Assembly: GCA_002347815.1 (NCBI GenBank)
Contig: DDXV01000062.1
Coordinates: 1 to 64,000 of the forward strand
DNA from: Syntrophaceae bacterium UBA2251
GTDB lineage: Bacteria > Desulfobacterota > Syntrophia > Syntrophales > UBA2251
DNA: 64,000 nucleotides
Direction of reading: 5' to 3'
Shown here in pieces: positions 1-8,442 of this stretch. How positions within the stretch are numbered: position 1 is the stretch's first letter; each line of letters starts with the position of its first letter. The notes beneath the pieces are model-generated. The model ran no database searches and had not been told where the DNA came from. It saw only the letters and a list, made by a program, of their open reading frames with translations. Both the position numbers and the translations under genes were made by a program.

Positions 1-1
1 A

Positions 2-376
2 CAATTCTATTTGCTCTTGACACCGGCCGAAAAAGGGGTTGTACTCATGCGCGGTCCCGGGTATGATACGGAATCCATCGCCGGGGTCGCCGCCGCGGGC
101 GCCCAGCTCGTCCTCTTCACGACGGGGCGCGGCAATCCGATCGGCTTTCCCACCGTCCCCGTCGTCAAGGTGGCCAGCACGGCGAAACTCTACCGGGCGA
201 TGGAGGACGACATGGATGTCAACGCCGGGGAGGTTCTCGAAGGGAAGAGCCTGGCGGCGGTCGGCGACGAGATCGTGGCCCTCATCCGCGAAGTCGCGGA
301 CGGACGCAAAACCAAGGCGGAAATCAACCGGCAGGACGGCATCGTCTGCCTCTACACGCGCCATCCGGCCTTTTGA
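2..376 (+). CDS. UxaA-family dehydratase, C-terminal part (5' end outside window)
   Basis: This is the 3' end of an altronate/galactarate dehydratase-type (UxaA) enzyme, a family of metal-dependent lyases that dehydrate sugar acids or, in SuyB, cleave sulfolactate. The visible residues carry family C-terminal motifs: PGYDTESI, the FTTGRGNPIGFP loop and DDMDVNAG. The reading frame is open to the left edge, so the gene starts outside the window; the TTG at 11 is probably internal. The stop lies 23 bases before the lutA start, on the same strand as a 2-hydroxyacid cluster, suggesting a hydroxyacid substrate. The substrate cannot be told from this fragment. Confidence 0.8.
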   Translation, partial: QFYLLLTPAEKGVVLMRGPGYDTESIAGVAAAGAQLVLFTTGRGNPIGFPTVPVVKVASTAKLYRAMEDDMDVNAGEVLEGKSLAAVGDEIVALIREVADGRKTKAEINRQDGIVCLYTRHPAF

Positions 377-399
377 CGGCCGGGGAGGGAGGAATCTGT

Positions 400-1140
400 A
401 TGAGGAGGGTGTCTCTGTTCGTTCCGTGCCTGGTCGATCTGTTCCTGCCCGAGATCGGAGAAGCCGCCGTCGCGCTGCTGAGTCGCCTCGGCGTCGAGGT
501 CGTGTATCACGAGGCCCAGACCTGCTGCGGACAGCCGGCGATCAATGCGGGATACCTTCCGCAGGCGCGCAAGGTCGCCCGGCACTTCCTCAAGGTCTTC
601 GGCGAGGACGAGGCGATCGTCAGCCCCGCCGGCTCCTGCGTGGTCACGGTCAAGCGCCACTACCCCGAGCTGTTCGCCGACGAGCCGGACTGGCTGGCCC
701 GGGCGGAGTCCCTGGCCCCGCGGGTCTACGAGCTGTCCCAGTACCTCGTGGACGTTCTCGGCGTGGAGGATGTGGGGGCGACGTTCGGCGGGAAGATCGC
801 CTATCACGAGGCCTGCCACGTCCTGCGGGGGCTCGGCGTCTCTGAACAGCCGAAAAAGCTGATCCGGGCCGTGGCCGGCGCGGAACTCGTGCCCCTGAAC
901 GCCGCCGACGCCTGCTGCGGCTTCGGCGGGGAGTTCTCCCTTCACTATCCGGACATCTCCGAGGTCCTCGTCGCGGAAAAGGCCGCGAATTTCATCAACA
1001 GCCAGGCCGATGCCCTCGTCCTGTGCGAACCGGGATGCTTTCTCAATATCTCCGGCTATCTGCACCGTCATCATCCGGAGAAGAAGGTTTTCCATCTGGC
1101 CACGCTTCTCGCGGGCAACGGAAAGGGGGTGCGCGCATGA
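400..1140 (+). CDS. lutA: LutA-like (Fe-S) protein, lactate/2-hydroxyacid utilisation
   Basis: A 246-residue protein with two cysteine-rich CCG domains, as in LutA/YkgE and GlpC-type subunits. The signatures are PCLVDLF and CCGQPA in the first half and HEACH with CCGFGG in the second. LutABC together oxidise L-lactate to pyruvate through iron-sulfur clusters. The ATG at 400 is preferred over an in-frame upstream start at 373 because a strong GGAGGGAGGA ribosome-binding sequence precedes it and the protein then begins directly with the first CCG domain. Its stop overlaps the lutB start (ATGA), indicating translational coupling. Confidence 0.92.
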   Translation: MRRVSLFVPCLVDLFLPEIGEAAVALLSRLGVEVVYHEAQTCCGQPAINAGYLPQARKVARHFLKVFGEDEAIVSPAGSCVVTVKRHYPELFADEPDWLARAESLAPRVYELSQYLVDVLGVEDVGATFGGKIAYHEACHVLRGLGVSEQPKKLIRAVAGAELVPLNAADACCGFGGEFSLHYPDISEVLVAEKAANFINSQADALVLCEPGCFLNISGYLHRHHPEKKVFHLATLLAGNGKGVRA

Positions 1141-2579
1141 AGATCCGGACGGAACAGTTTGTCGAGATCGCCCGGGAGGAGATGAAAAACACGCGCTCGA
1201 AGGCCTTTCTGGGCCTCCTGCCGCCGGTGATCAACGCCATGCGGCAGATATCGCTCGCGACCTTTCCCGATCCGGACGCCGCCCAGGCGTACGGTGCGGC
1301 GATCCGGGGCGAGGTGGTCACCCGTCTTCCCGAACTGCTGGAGGAATTCGAGAGGAACGCGACCGCGCGGGGGACGAAGGTCGTCTGGGCGCGGACGGCC
1401 GCGGAGGCCAACGCCTTCGTCCTCGATCTGGCGAAAAAGAAGGGCGTCGCCTACGTCACCAAGGGAAAATCCATGCTGAGCGAGGAGATCGGGCTCAACG
1501 ACGCCCTCATCGACAACGGCGTCGACGCGATCGAGACCGATCTCGGCGAGTTCATCATTCAGTTGCTCAAGCGTCCCCCCTTCCACCTGATCGGCCCCGC
1601 CGTCAACATCGCGGTCGAAGAGGTCCGCGACCTCTTTATGGAAAAAGGCATCCTGGCGGAACCGACGGAAGACCCCGTCGCGCTCGGCTATGCCGCACGG
1701 CTTCATCTGCGGGACAAGTTTCACCGTCTGGAGATGGGGGTGACGGGGGTGAACATGGCCGTGGCGGAGACGGGGACGATCGTCAACGTGGAGAACGAGG
1801 GCAACATCCGCTTCGCCAAGTCGTCCCCCCGGACGCAGGTCTCCATCATGTCCCTCGAAAAGGTCGTGCCGACGATGGCCGACGCGCTCCACATGATCCG
1901 CCTCCTGTGCCGGAACGGCACGGGCCAGAAGATGGCGTCCTACATCTCCTTCGATACCGGGCCGCGGGCGGCCGGGGCGATCGACGGGCCGGAGGAGGTC
2001 TATTGCGTGATCGTCGACAACGGCCGGGCGGACCTCTACGACGATCCCGTCGCCCGGGACGTCTTCCGCTGTATCCGCTGCGGGGCCTGCGCCAACATCT
2101 GTCCCGTGTATACGAAGATCGGCGGCTATCCCTACGGCTGGGCCTACACGGGCCCGATGGGGCAGCTCCTGAACCCGCTCCTCCTCGGGTTTTCCGGGAC
2201 GTCGGACCTCTTTCGCGCCTGCACCCTCTGCGGGGTCTGCAAGAGCGTCTGCCCGGCCGGGGTAGACCACCCCCGGATGTTTCTTTACTACCGCGCCCGG
2301 GATGCCGCGGGCGACCCGAAGCTGCGGTCACGGGGACGGCCCTTGAAGGAACGGACGCTTTACGACCTCTTCGCCTGGGGTGCCACGCATCCGCGGTTGT
2401 GGAGGCAGGGGGCGAAACGCATGCGCCCCCGGGTCAACCGCGACGCGCGGGACGGGTACCTGAGCCGGTCCGTGGACTCGCTCGACGGGTGGTTCCGGAG
2501 CCGGGACCTGCCGGAGATGGCGGAAAAGACGTTTCAGGAACGGTGGAAGGAACGGGAAGGGCGAAAGGCGAACGCCTGA
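1137..2579 (+). CDS. lutB: LutB-like iron-sulfur protein, lactate/2-hydroxyacid utilisation
   Basis: A 480-residue protein with an N-terminal LUD domain and a C-terminal pair of 4Fe-4S motifs, CIRCGACANICP and CTLCGVCKSVCP, the layout of LutB/YkgF. In the characterised complex LutB carries clusters that pass electrons from the hydroxyacid. The start at 1137 overlaps the lutA stop, and longer in-frame starts at about 1023 lie inside lutA. The downstream gap to lutC is 23 bases with a good ribosome-binding site. The physiological substrate could be lactate or a larger 2-hydroxyacid. Confidence 0.93.
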   Translation: MKIRTEQFVEIAREEMKNTRSKAFLGLLPPVINAMRQISLATFPDPDAAQAYGAAIRGEVVTRLPELLEEFERNATARGTKVVWARTAAEANAFVLDLAKKKGVAYVTKGKSMLSEEIGLNDALIDNGVDAIETDLGEFIIQLLKRPPFHLIGPAVNIAVEEVRDLFMEKGILAEPTEDPVALGYAARLHLRDKFHRLEMGVTGVNMAVAETGTIVNVENEGNIRFAKSSPRTQVSIMSLEKVVPTMADALHMIRLLCRNGTGQKMASYISFDTGPRAAGAIDGPEEVYCVIVDNGRADLYDDPVARDVFRCIRCGACANICPVYTKIGGYPYGWAYTGPMGQLLNPLLLGFSGTSDLFRACTLCGVCKSVCPAGVDHPRMFLYYRARDAAGDPKLRSRGRPLKERTLYDLFAWGATHPRLWRQGAKRMRPRVNRDARDGYLSRSVDSLDGWFRSRDLPEMAEKTFQERWKEREGRKANA

Positions 2580-2602
2580 CGCCTCAAACGAAGGAGGGGA
2601 GC

Positions 2603-3277
2603 ATGCCGTACGCTGCGAGAGAGGACGTCCTCGGGAAGCTCAAGAAGACGGACCGGCGGGGGGAGACGCCGTCGAGACCCCCGCTGCCGCCCCTGACGGA
2701 GCTCGGCTGGGGCACGGAACAGCTCATCGAAAAGTTCACGGAGAACCTTGTCCTCCAGACGGGGGTCGTCCACCGGGTCGCCGACCGCGCGGGCGCCCTC
2801 GAAAAACTGACGGAGATCGCGCGGGCCGAGGGCTGGAAGGCGGTCATGATCGCGACCGACGAGGTCCTGGCGCCGCTCGACCTTGCGGCCTGGGGCCGGG
2901 CGAACGGGGTTGAGGTCCTGAAGGCGGCGGATTTCACGGGCCGGGACGCCTTCAAGGACGCGGTCTTCGATCAGGTGGACGCCGGGATCACGGGCGTGGA
3001 CTGGGCCGTTGCCGAGTCCGGCACCGTCGCCCTCGTCCACGACGAGCGGCAGCCGCGTCTGGTCTCGCTCGCGCCGATCCTCCACGTCGTGGTCGTCCCG
3101 GTGGACCGGATTCTGCCGGTCTACGAGCAGGCCGTGGAGCGGATTCTCGCGGCCCGGGGCGGCATGCCGGCGCATATGACCCTGATCACGGGCCCGAGCA
3201 TGACGGCGGACATCCAGGCGACACCCTTCAAGGGGATGCACGGCCCCCGGCGCGTCATCGCCCTCCTGATCGGGTAG
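2603..3277 (+). CDS. lutC: LutC-like LUD-domain protein
   Basis: A 224-residue protein with a single LUD (DUF162) domain, the third component of the LutABC lactate oxidation complex. Recognisable blocks are the AVAESGTV segment near residue 135 and the GPSMTADI block near the C-terminus. The ATG at 2603 follows AAGGAGGGGA with good spacing. An open frame continues far upstream but lies within lutB and is a shadow. It is the last gene of the lut block; an 81-base AT-richer gap follows before the racemase gene. Confidence 0.92.
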   Translation: MPYAAREDVLGKLKKTDRRGETPSRPPLPPLTELGWGTEQLIEKFTENLVLQTGVVHRVADRAGALEKLTEIARAEGWKAVMIATDEVLAPLDLAAWGRANGVEVLKAADFTGRDAFKDAVFDQVDAGITGVDWAVAESGTVALVHDERQPRLVSLAPILHVVVVPVDRILPVYEQAVERILAARGGMPAHMTLITGPSMTADIQATPFKGMHGPRRVIALLIG

Positions 3278-3358
3278 CCCCGGCAGGCTTTAGGCGATTG
3301 ATTAAGAAATGCGTGCAATCGTTCGATATAACTTGATTATTTATCTTGCGAGGCAAAC

Positions 3359-4606
3359 ATGAAACGTGTCTGGGTGCCGTCGCGGCGCTGGTATGAGAAT
3401 GAGGAGCGGGAGCTGACGTTCCCGGACCGCTGGGGGGTGGACAACCTGACCTCCCCGGGGCTGGAGAAGCCCGGACTCACGCCGGAAGAGGTCGCGGTGA
3501 AGATCGCCCGCCCCGTCTCGGGACCGACCCTGGAGGAACTCGCCCGGGGCAAAAAACAGGCCGTCATCGTCTTCGACGACATGACGCGCCCGACGCCGGT
3601 GAAGGAGGTCGCGACGGCCGTCCTGGACGCCCTGCACCGGGCCGGCATGCGGCGGGACCAGATCCGGTTTCTCTGGGCGCTGGGGAGTCACGCCGCCTAC
3701 GACATGATCGCCGCCCGCAAGAAACTGGGGGACGACATCGTCGAGCGCTACGCCGTCTACAACCACGACGCCTTCCAGAACTGCGTCCGGGTGGGGCGGA
3801 CGCCGACCGGCGTGGAACTGTGGTTCAACCGGGAATACCTGGCCTGCGACCTGAAAATCGGGATCGGCTGCATCACCGCCCACGTTCACGTGGGGTTCGG
3901 CGGCGGTGCGAAGATCGTCCTGCCCGGCGTGGCGGGGATCGAAACGATCAACCAGTTTCACAACCAGCAGTTCCGGGATTTCGCCCGGACGGGCCTGGGC
4001 AATTTCGACGGCAACATCATGCGGGCCGAATGCGACGCCGCGGGCGACCTGAGCGGCCTCGACTTCAAGGTGGACTGCCTCATCAACCGGCGCGGCGAGA
4101 TCACGAACCTCTACGCCGGGCCGTTCCGCGAGACGCACGCCCTGGGCGCCGAGGAGGGCCGGGCGCACTACGGCATCCCCTGTGCGACGGGCTACGACGT
4201 CACGGTCTGCAACGCCTACGGAAAAGCGAACGAATCCGCGATCGCCCTGGTGTTCACCCTGTCGACGATGAAACCGGGGCAGGGCACCGGGGTGCTCATC
4301 TGCGATGCACCGGAGGGCCAGGTTCCCCACTACGTCATGCGCGCCTGGGGGACGGACTACGGCGGACGCCACTACCAGGCCCGCGCGAAGGGATTCGTGG
4401 GCCTGCTCATGAAGAAGTTGATCGTCTTCAATCCGCGGCCGGACCGGACGAGCCTGGACCTCGTCTGCCACGCGGACGACGCCGTCGTCGTCAAGACCTG
4501 GGACGAAGTCCGGACGATCCTGGAGGCGGATTATCCGGGCGAGGCGAAGGTGGCCGTGGTCCAGGACGGGACGATGCAGTACATCCTGCCGCCGGGAAGC
4601 GGGTGA
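3359..4606 (+). CDS. LarA-family (nickel-pincer type) 2-hydroxyacid racemase homologue
   Basis: A 415-residue member of the LarA/DUF2088 family. Lactate racemase interconverts D- and L-lactate using a nickel-pincer cofactor bound covalently to lysine; relatives act on other 2-hydroxyacids. Visible motifs are DDMTRPTP near residue 64, GSHAAYD near 105, and HVHVGFGGGAK near 180, which carries the conserved histidines and the candidate cofactor-binding lysine. No cofactor biosynthesis genes (larB, larC, larE) are in this window, so they must lie elsewhere if it is active. Its position after lutABC suggests it supplies the stereoisomer the Lut complex can oxidise. Confidence 0.85.
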   Translation: MKRVWVPSRRWYENEERELTFPDRWGVDNLTSPGLEKPGLTPEEVAVKIARPVSGPTLEELARGKKQAVIVFDDMTRPTPVKEVATAVLDALHRAGMRRDQIRFLWALGSHAAYDMIAARKKLGDDIVERYAVYNHDAFQNCVRVGRTPTGVELWFNREYLACDLKIGIGCITAHVHVGFGGGAKIVLPGVAGIETINQFHNQQFRDFARTGLGNFDGNIMRAECDAAGDLSGLDFKVDCLINRRGEITNLYAGPFRETHALGAEEGRAHYGIPCATGYDVTVCNAYGKANESAIALVFTLSTMKPGQGTGVLICDAPEGQVPHYVMRAWGTDYGGRHYQARAKGFVGLLMKKLIVFNPRPDRTSLDLVCHADDAVVVKTWDEVRTILEADYPGEAKVAVVQDGTMQYILPPGSG

Positions 4607-4667
4607 GCGCGACGCGTCCGGGCATTCGAAGGGCATGATCCAACAAACCGAGGGAGGTCGGGTTCAT

Positions 4668-5798
4668 ATGGAAATGACGATCATGGGGCAGAAAGAGCTC
4701 CAGGAACGGGTGCACCGGGCGCAGCTCTGCACGGGCTGCGGGGCCTGCGTCAACCTCTGTCCGTATCAGGTGTTCTATCAGGACCAGACGATTGTCCTGG
4801 ACGCCTGCGACATCAAGGAGGGCCGCTGTTTCGCCTTCTGTCCGCGGACACCGGCGGATCTCGAGGCGATGCGGAGGCGCTTTTTCGCCCCCGGCGACCT
4901 GACGCCGGAGATCGGGGCGGTGAAGGGGTATCTGATCGCCCGCGCCGCCGATGCGGCCATCCGGACGGGCGCCCAGCACGGGGGGACCGTCAGCGCCCTG
5001 ATGGCGCTCGCCCTGGCCGAGGGGCTGATCGATACGGCGATCGTCGCCGAGGGGGCGGACCGCTTTCTCCAGCAGGGCGTCGCCGTCGGGGACGGGGCGG
5101 AGGTCCTGAAGCGGGGGAAGAGCAAGTTCATCACGGCGGCGACGGTGGCGGCCTTCAACCGGGCGGCCAAGGGCCCGGCCGGGGCCATCGGCGTGGTCGC
5201 CACGCCCTGCCAGGTCTTCGCCCTGGCCAAGATGCGGATGAAGCCCCTGCCCGAACGGGACAACAACATCGACAAGCTGAAGCTCGTCATCGGGCTTTTC
5301 TGCGGCTGGGCCCTGGACTGGCGGAAATTCACCGCCCTGCTCGCGGCCCGCACGGCCCTCGAGGACATCACCGGGATGGACATTCCCCAGGGCCGGCGCC
5401 TGGTCGTCATCTACACCCGGAACGGCGCCCTCGAGATCCCGTGGGACGAGGTCGCGCCCATTGCCCGGGAGGCCTGCGGGGTCTGCGTCGACACGACGGC
5501 CGAGTTCGCCGATCTTTCCGTGGGCTCTGCCCGGATCGGAGAGACGTGGGAGACGACCCGGACCTGGAACCAGGTCATCGTCCGGACGGAGGCGGGTCAG
5601 GCCCTGATCGACCTGGCGCGTCGCAAGGGCGTTCTCGAATTCCGCGAGCCCCCCGCCGGCGTGCTCGACGAACTCAAGGCCGCAGCCCGGGACAAGAAGA
5701 AGGCGTCCCTGGAGAAGATCATCGCCAGGACGGGAAACCCGGAGGACCTGATCTACGTGGATCGCCGGGACCCCGTCATCCGCGCCATCCTTGATTAG
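4668..5798 (+). CDS. FrhB/FdhB-like Fe-S flavoprotein (coenzyme F420 hydrogenase beta-subunit family)
   Basis: A 376-residue protein. The N-terminus has a ferredoxin motif CTGCGACVNLCPY and further cysteines (CDIKEGRC, FCPRTP). It is followed by FrhB/FdhB N- and C-domains, with ATPCQVFALAKM near residue 180 and a late cysteine pair ACGVC near 270. Family members carry FAD and FeS clusters and move electrons between ferredoxin, F420 or other carriers. The ATG at 4668 is chosen because AGGGAGGT lies nine bases upstream; the in-frame ATG at 4635 has no such site. It lies between larA and iorAB, so it may couple hydroxyacid or oxoacid oxidation to a carrier. Substrate unknown. Confidence 0.8.
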   Translation: MEMTIMGQKELQERVHRAQLCTGCGACVNLCPYQVFYQDQTIVLDACDIKEGRCFAFCPRTPADLEAMRRRFFAPGDLTPEIGAVKGYLIARAADAAIRTGAQHGGTVSALMALALAEGLIDTAIVAEGADRFLQQGVAVGDGAEVLKRGKSKFITAATVAAFNRAAKGPAGAIGVVATPCQVFALAKMRMKPLPERDNNIDKLKLVIGLFCGWALDWRKFTALLAARTALEDITGMDIPQGRRLVVIYTRNGALEIPWDEVAPIAREACGVCVDTTAEFADLSVGSARIGETWETTRTWNQVIVRTEAGQALIDLARRKGVLEFREPPAGVLDELKAAARDKKKASLEKIIARTGNPEDLIYVDRRDPVIRAILD

Positions 5799-5831
5799 CG
5801 AAACCATTCCTGTAACGACACGGAGGACAAG

Positions 5832-7766
5832 ATGTCGAAACTGATCGATCCGCGCGAGGGCGTCCGGGTGCTCCTCATGGGCAATGAGGCCATTGTCCGG
5901 GGCGCCCTGGAGGCCGGTGTCAACGTGGCGGCGGGCTATCCCGGCACGCCGTCGTCCGAAATCGTCCAGAACCTGGCGGACGTGGCGGGGGAGCGCAACC
6001 TCTACGTCGAGTGGTCCGTCAACGAGAAGGTGGCCATGGAGGTGGCGGCCGCGGCCTCCTTCGCGAAGCTCCGCTCCCTGTGCGCCATGAAGCAGAACGG
6101 GGTGAACGTCGCCTCCGATTTTCTGCTCCATCTGACGGCGGCCGGCACGCGGGGCGGAATGGTGCTCGTCGCCTGCGACGACCCCGGGGCGCTCTCCAGC
6201 GTCAACGAGGGGGAGTCGCGCCACTTCGCGCGCATGGTGGAGGTGCCCCTCCTGGAGCCCGGCGATTTCCAGGAGGCGAAGGACATGACGAAATGGGCCT
6301 TCGAGCTCTCCGAGGAGATCCGGAACCTCGTCGTCCTGAGGAGCGTGACCCGCATGTCCCACGCGAGCGGCAACGTGACCCTGGGACGGCTCTCCGACGC
6401 GCAGCCGAAAGCGGAGTTCAAGTACGACGGCTTCATCCTCGACCCCCTGGAGGGGCCCGTCGTCAGCGCGCCGGTGCCCTACAAGCACACCCTCCAGCAG
6501 GAAAAGCTGAAGCGGGTCCGGGAGATCTTCGAGGGGAGCCCCTTCAACACCTACGCCGGCCCGGAGAAGCCGGACCTGCTCGTCGTCACGAGCAGCGCCT
6601 GCACCCTGTACAGCCGGGAGGCGATCCATGTCCTCGGCGTGAAAGATCGGGTGGGCCTGCTCAAGCTGGGGACCACCTGGCCCCTGCCGCCCGAATTGCT
6701 CAAGAGGCATCTCGCGTCGACGGACCGCGTCCTCATCGTCGAGGAGGTCATCCCCTTCCTGGAGGAGAACGTAAAAATCCTGGCCGCGGAGACCGCCCTC
6801 GAGATCGGCGCCAAGACCTTCTTCGGCAAGAACGACGGAACGCTCCCCTCCATCGGCGAGCTGAATCCCGACCTTGTCGCGGCGGCGATCGCGAAAATCC
6901 TGGGGATCGACCACGTCGCCATGCCGCCGGACTACGAAAAGAAGGCGACGCTCATGAGCTTCGCGAAGGCCCCCAACCGGGAGCTGACCTTCTGTCCCGG
7001 CTGTCCCCATCGGGCCTCCTTCTGGGCGATCCACCACGCCCTGCTCATGGACAACCGGCTGGGCTTCGTCTGCGGCGACATCGGCTGCTATTCGATGGCG
7101 GCCCTCCCGTGCGGGTTCAGCACCCTGAAGACCCTCCACGCCATGGGATCGGGCGCCGGGGTGGCGAGCGGGTTCGGCCAGCTCCACCGCTTCGGCATGG
7201 AACAGCCCGCGATGACGGTCTGCGGCGACTCCACCTTCTTCGCCTCCGTCATGCCGGCCCTGGTGAACGCGATCCACCACCGCGCCGACCTGACCGTGGT
7301 CGTCCTCGACAACAGCGGCACCGCCATGACGGGTTTCCAGCCCCATCCGGGGCTCAAGGTGAACGCCATGGGCGGGGACGTTCCCGCCCTGGACATCGCC
7401 CGGATCTGCGCGGCGATGGGGGCGAAGGTGGAGGTCCGGGACCCCTTCCAACTCGAAGAGGCCCGCGGGACCCTGATCGGCCTCCTCGAAGAGAAGGGCG
7501 TCAAGGTTCTGATCATGCGGCAGATGTGCGCGCTCAGTCCGGAGAAGCGGGCGAAAAAGAAGTACGAGGTGCAGGTGGACGAGGCGCTGTGCCTGGGCGA
7601 GACCTGCGGCTGCAACCGCCTCTGCACGCGCGTCTTCCGCTGTCCGGGGCTCGTGTGGGACAAGGAGCGGAAGAAGGCGAGGGTCGACGAGGTCCTGTGC
7701 GCCGGCTGCGGCGTCTGCGCGCTCATCTGCCCGGCCGAGGCGATCCGGAAAGAGGAGGTGGCTTGA
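5832..7766 (+). CDS. iorA: Indolepyruvate:ferredoxin oxidoreductase, alpha subunit
   Basis: A 644-residue IorA, the thiamine-diphosphate subunit that oxidatively decarboxylates aryl pyruvates (indole-, phenyl- or hydroxyphenylpyruvate) to acyl-CoA while reducing ferredoxin. The N-terminal domain has GYPGTPSSE. The TPP-binding domain has FCPGCPHR near residue 388, GDIGCY, and GDSTFF near residue 468. The C-terminus carries two ferredoxin-like clusters, one regular (CAGCGVCALICP) and one irregular with several cysteines near residues 588-610. Three bases separate it from iorB. The length is normal for the family. Confidence 0.93.
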   Translation: MSKLIDPREGVRVLLMGNEAIVRGALEAGVNVAAGYPGTPSSEIVQNLADVAGERNLYVEWSVNEKVAMEVAAAASFAKLRSLCAMKQNGVNVASDFLLHLTAAGTRGGMVLVACDDPGALSSVNEGESRHFARMVEVPLLEPGDFQEAKDMTKWAFELSEEIRNLVVLRSVTRMSHASGNVTLGRLSDAQPKAEFKYDGFILDPLEGPVVSAPVPYKHTLQQEKLKRVREIFEGSPFNTYAGPEKPDLLVVTSSACTLYSREAIHVLGVKDRVGLLKLGTTWPLPPELLKRHLASTDRVLIVEEVIPFLEENVKILAAETALEIGAKTFFGKNDGTLPSIGELNPDLVAAAIAKILGIDHVAMPPDYEKKATLMSFAKAPNRELTFCPGCPHRASFWAIHHALLMDNRLGFVCGDIGCYSMAALPCGFSTLKTLHAMGSGAGVASGFGQLHRFGMEQPAMTVCGDSTFFASVMPALVNAIHHRADLTVVVLDNSGTAMTGFQPHPGLKVNAMGGDVPALDIARICAAMGAKVEVRDPFQLEEARGTLIGLLEEKGVKVLIMRQMCALSPEKRAKKKYEVQVDEALCLGETCGCNRLCTRVFRCPGLVWDKERKKARVDEVLCAGCGVCALICPAEAIRKEEVA

Positions 7767-7769
7767 ACG

Positions 7770-8396
7770 ATGGGAACGCAAACCTTATCGAAAGATCCCT
7801 TCAACATCATCATTACCGGCGTGGGCGGACAGGGGAACGTCCTGGCCTCGCGCGTGCTCGCCAACATGCTCGTCCACCGGGGGTATGACGTCACCATCGG
7901 TGAAACCTTCGGCGCCTCCCAGCGCGGCGGGTCGGTCATGAGCCACATCCGTGTTTCGGCCCGGGGCGCCTGGAGTCCCCAGATCCCCAAGGGGAAGGCG
8001 GACATGGTGGTTTCCCTGGAACCGGTGGAGGCGATCCGGGTCATGAAGGACTATGGCAACGAAGAGGTCCGCATCCTCGTCAACGACCGACCCATCTATC
8101 CGGTCGGCGTGATCGCCGGGGAACTCAACTATCCGGCGCGGGACGAGATCGAGGGGGCCCTGAAGGACCTGTCGAAACACGTCTGGTTCATCGACGCGAC
8201 CGAAGAGGCGATCCGGCTCGGCAATCCCATCCTGGGAAACGTCATCATGATCGGCGCCGCCTGCGGCCTGGGCATCCTGCCCGTGGGCCGCGCCGAGTTC
8301 GCCGAGGTCATGAAGGGGAGCCTCGCGGCCGACAAGCTCGAGATCAACCTGACGGCCTTCGATCTCGGGGCCGCCAAGCTCGCCGCCACGGCATGA
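7770..8396 (+). CDS. iorB: Indolepyruvate:ferredoxin oxidoreductase, beta (gamma-domain) subunit
   Basis: A 208-residue IorB, partner of iorA just upstream. It shows the gamma-type 2-oxoacid oxidoreductase motifs IITGVGGQGN at the N-terminus and GASQRGGSVMSHIR near residue 50. The ATG at 7770 follows closely on the iorA stop; the GGAGGTGG sequence at the end of iorA can serve as its ribosome-binding site. It closes the putative 2-hydroxyacid/2-oxoacid cluster. The next gene, 46 bases on, is an unrelated DNA-repair helicase on the same strand. Confidence 0.93.
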   Translation: MGTQTLSKDPFNIIITGVGGQGNVLASRVLANMLVHRGYDVTIGETFGASQRGGSVMSHIRVSARGAWSPQIPKGKADMVVSLEPVEAIRVMKDYGNEEVRILVNDRPIYPVGVIAGELNYPARDEIEGALKDLSKHVWFIDATEEAIRLGNPILGNVIMIGAACGLGILPVGRAEFAEVMKGSLAADKLEINLTAFDLGAAKLAATA

Positions 8397-8442
8397 CCGT
8401 CGCTCTGCGAATGCGCACCGCGGGGAGGGGTGATTTTCCGCC

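Noticed and set aside
11..376. UxaA fragment as a complete gene starting at TTG 11
   Set aside because: The frame remains open to the left edge and the family is far longer, so it is a partial gene.
4491..7781. 1096-codon open frame on the minus strand
   Set aside because: It is antisense to the FrhB-like gene and iorA, whose protein motifs are clear. High GC leaves long stop-free frames on the opposite strand.
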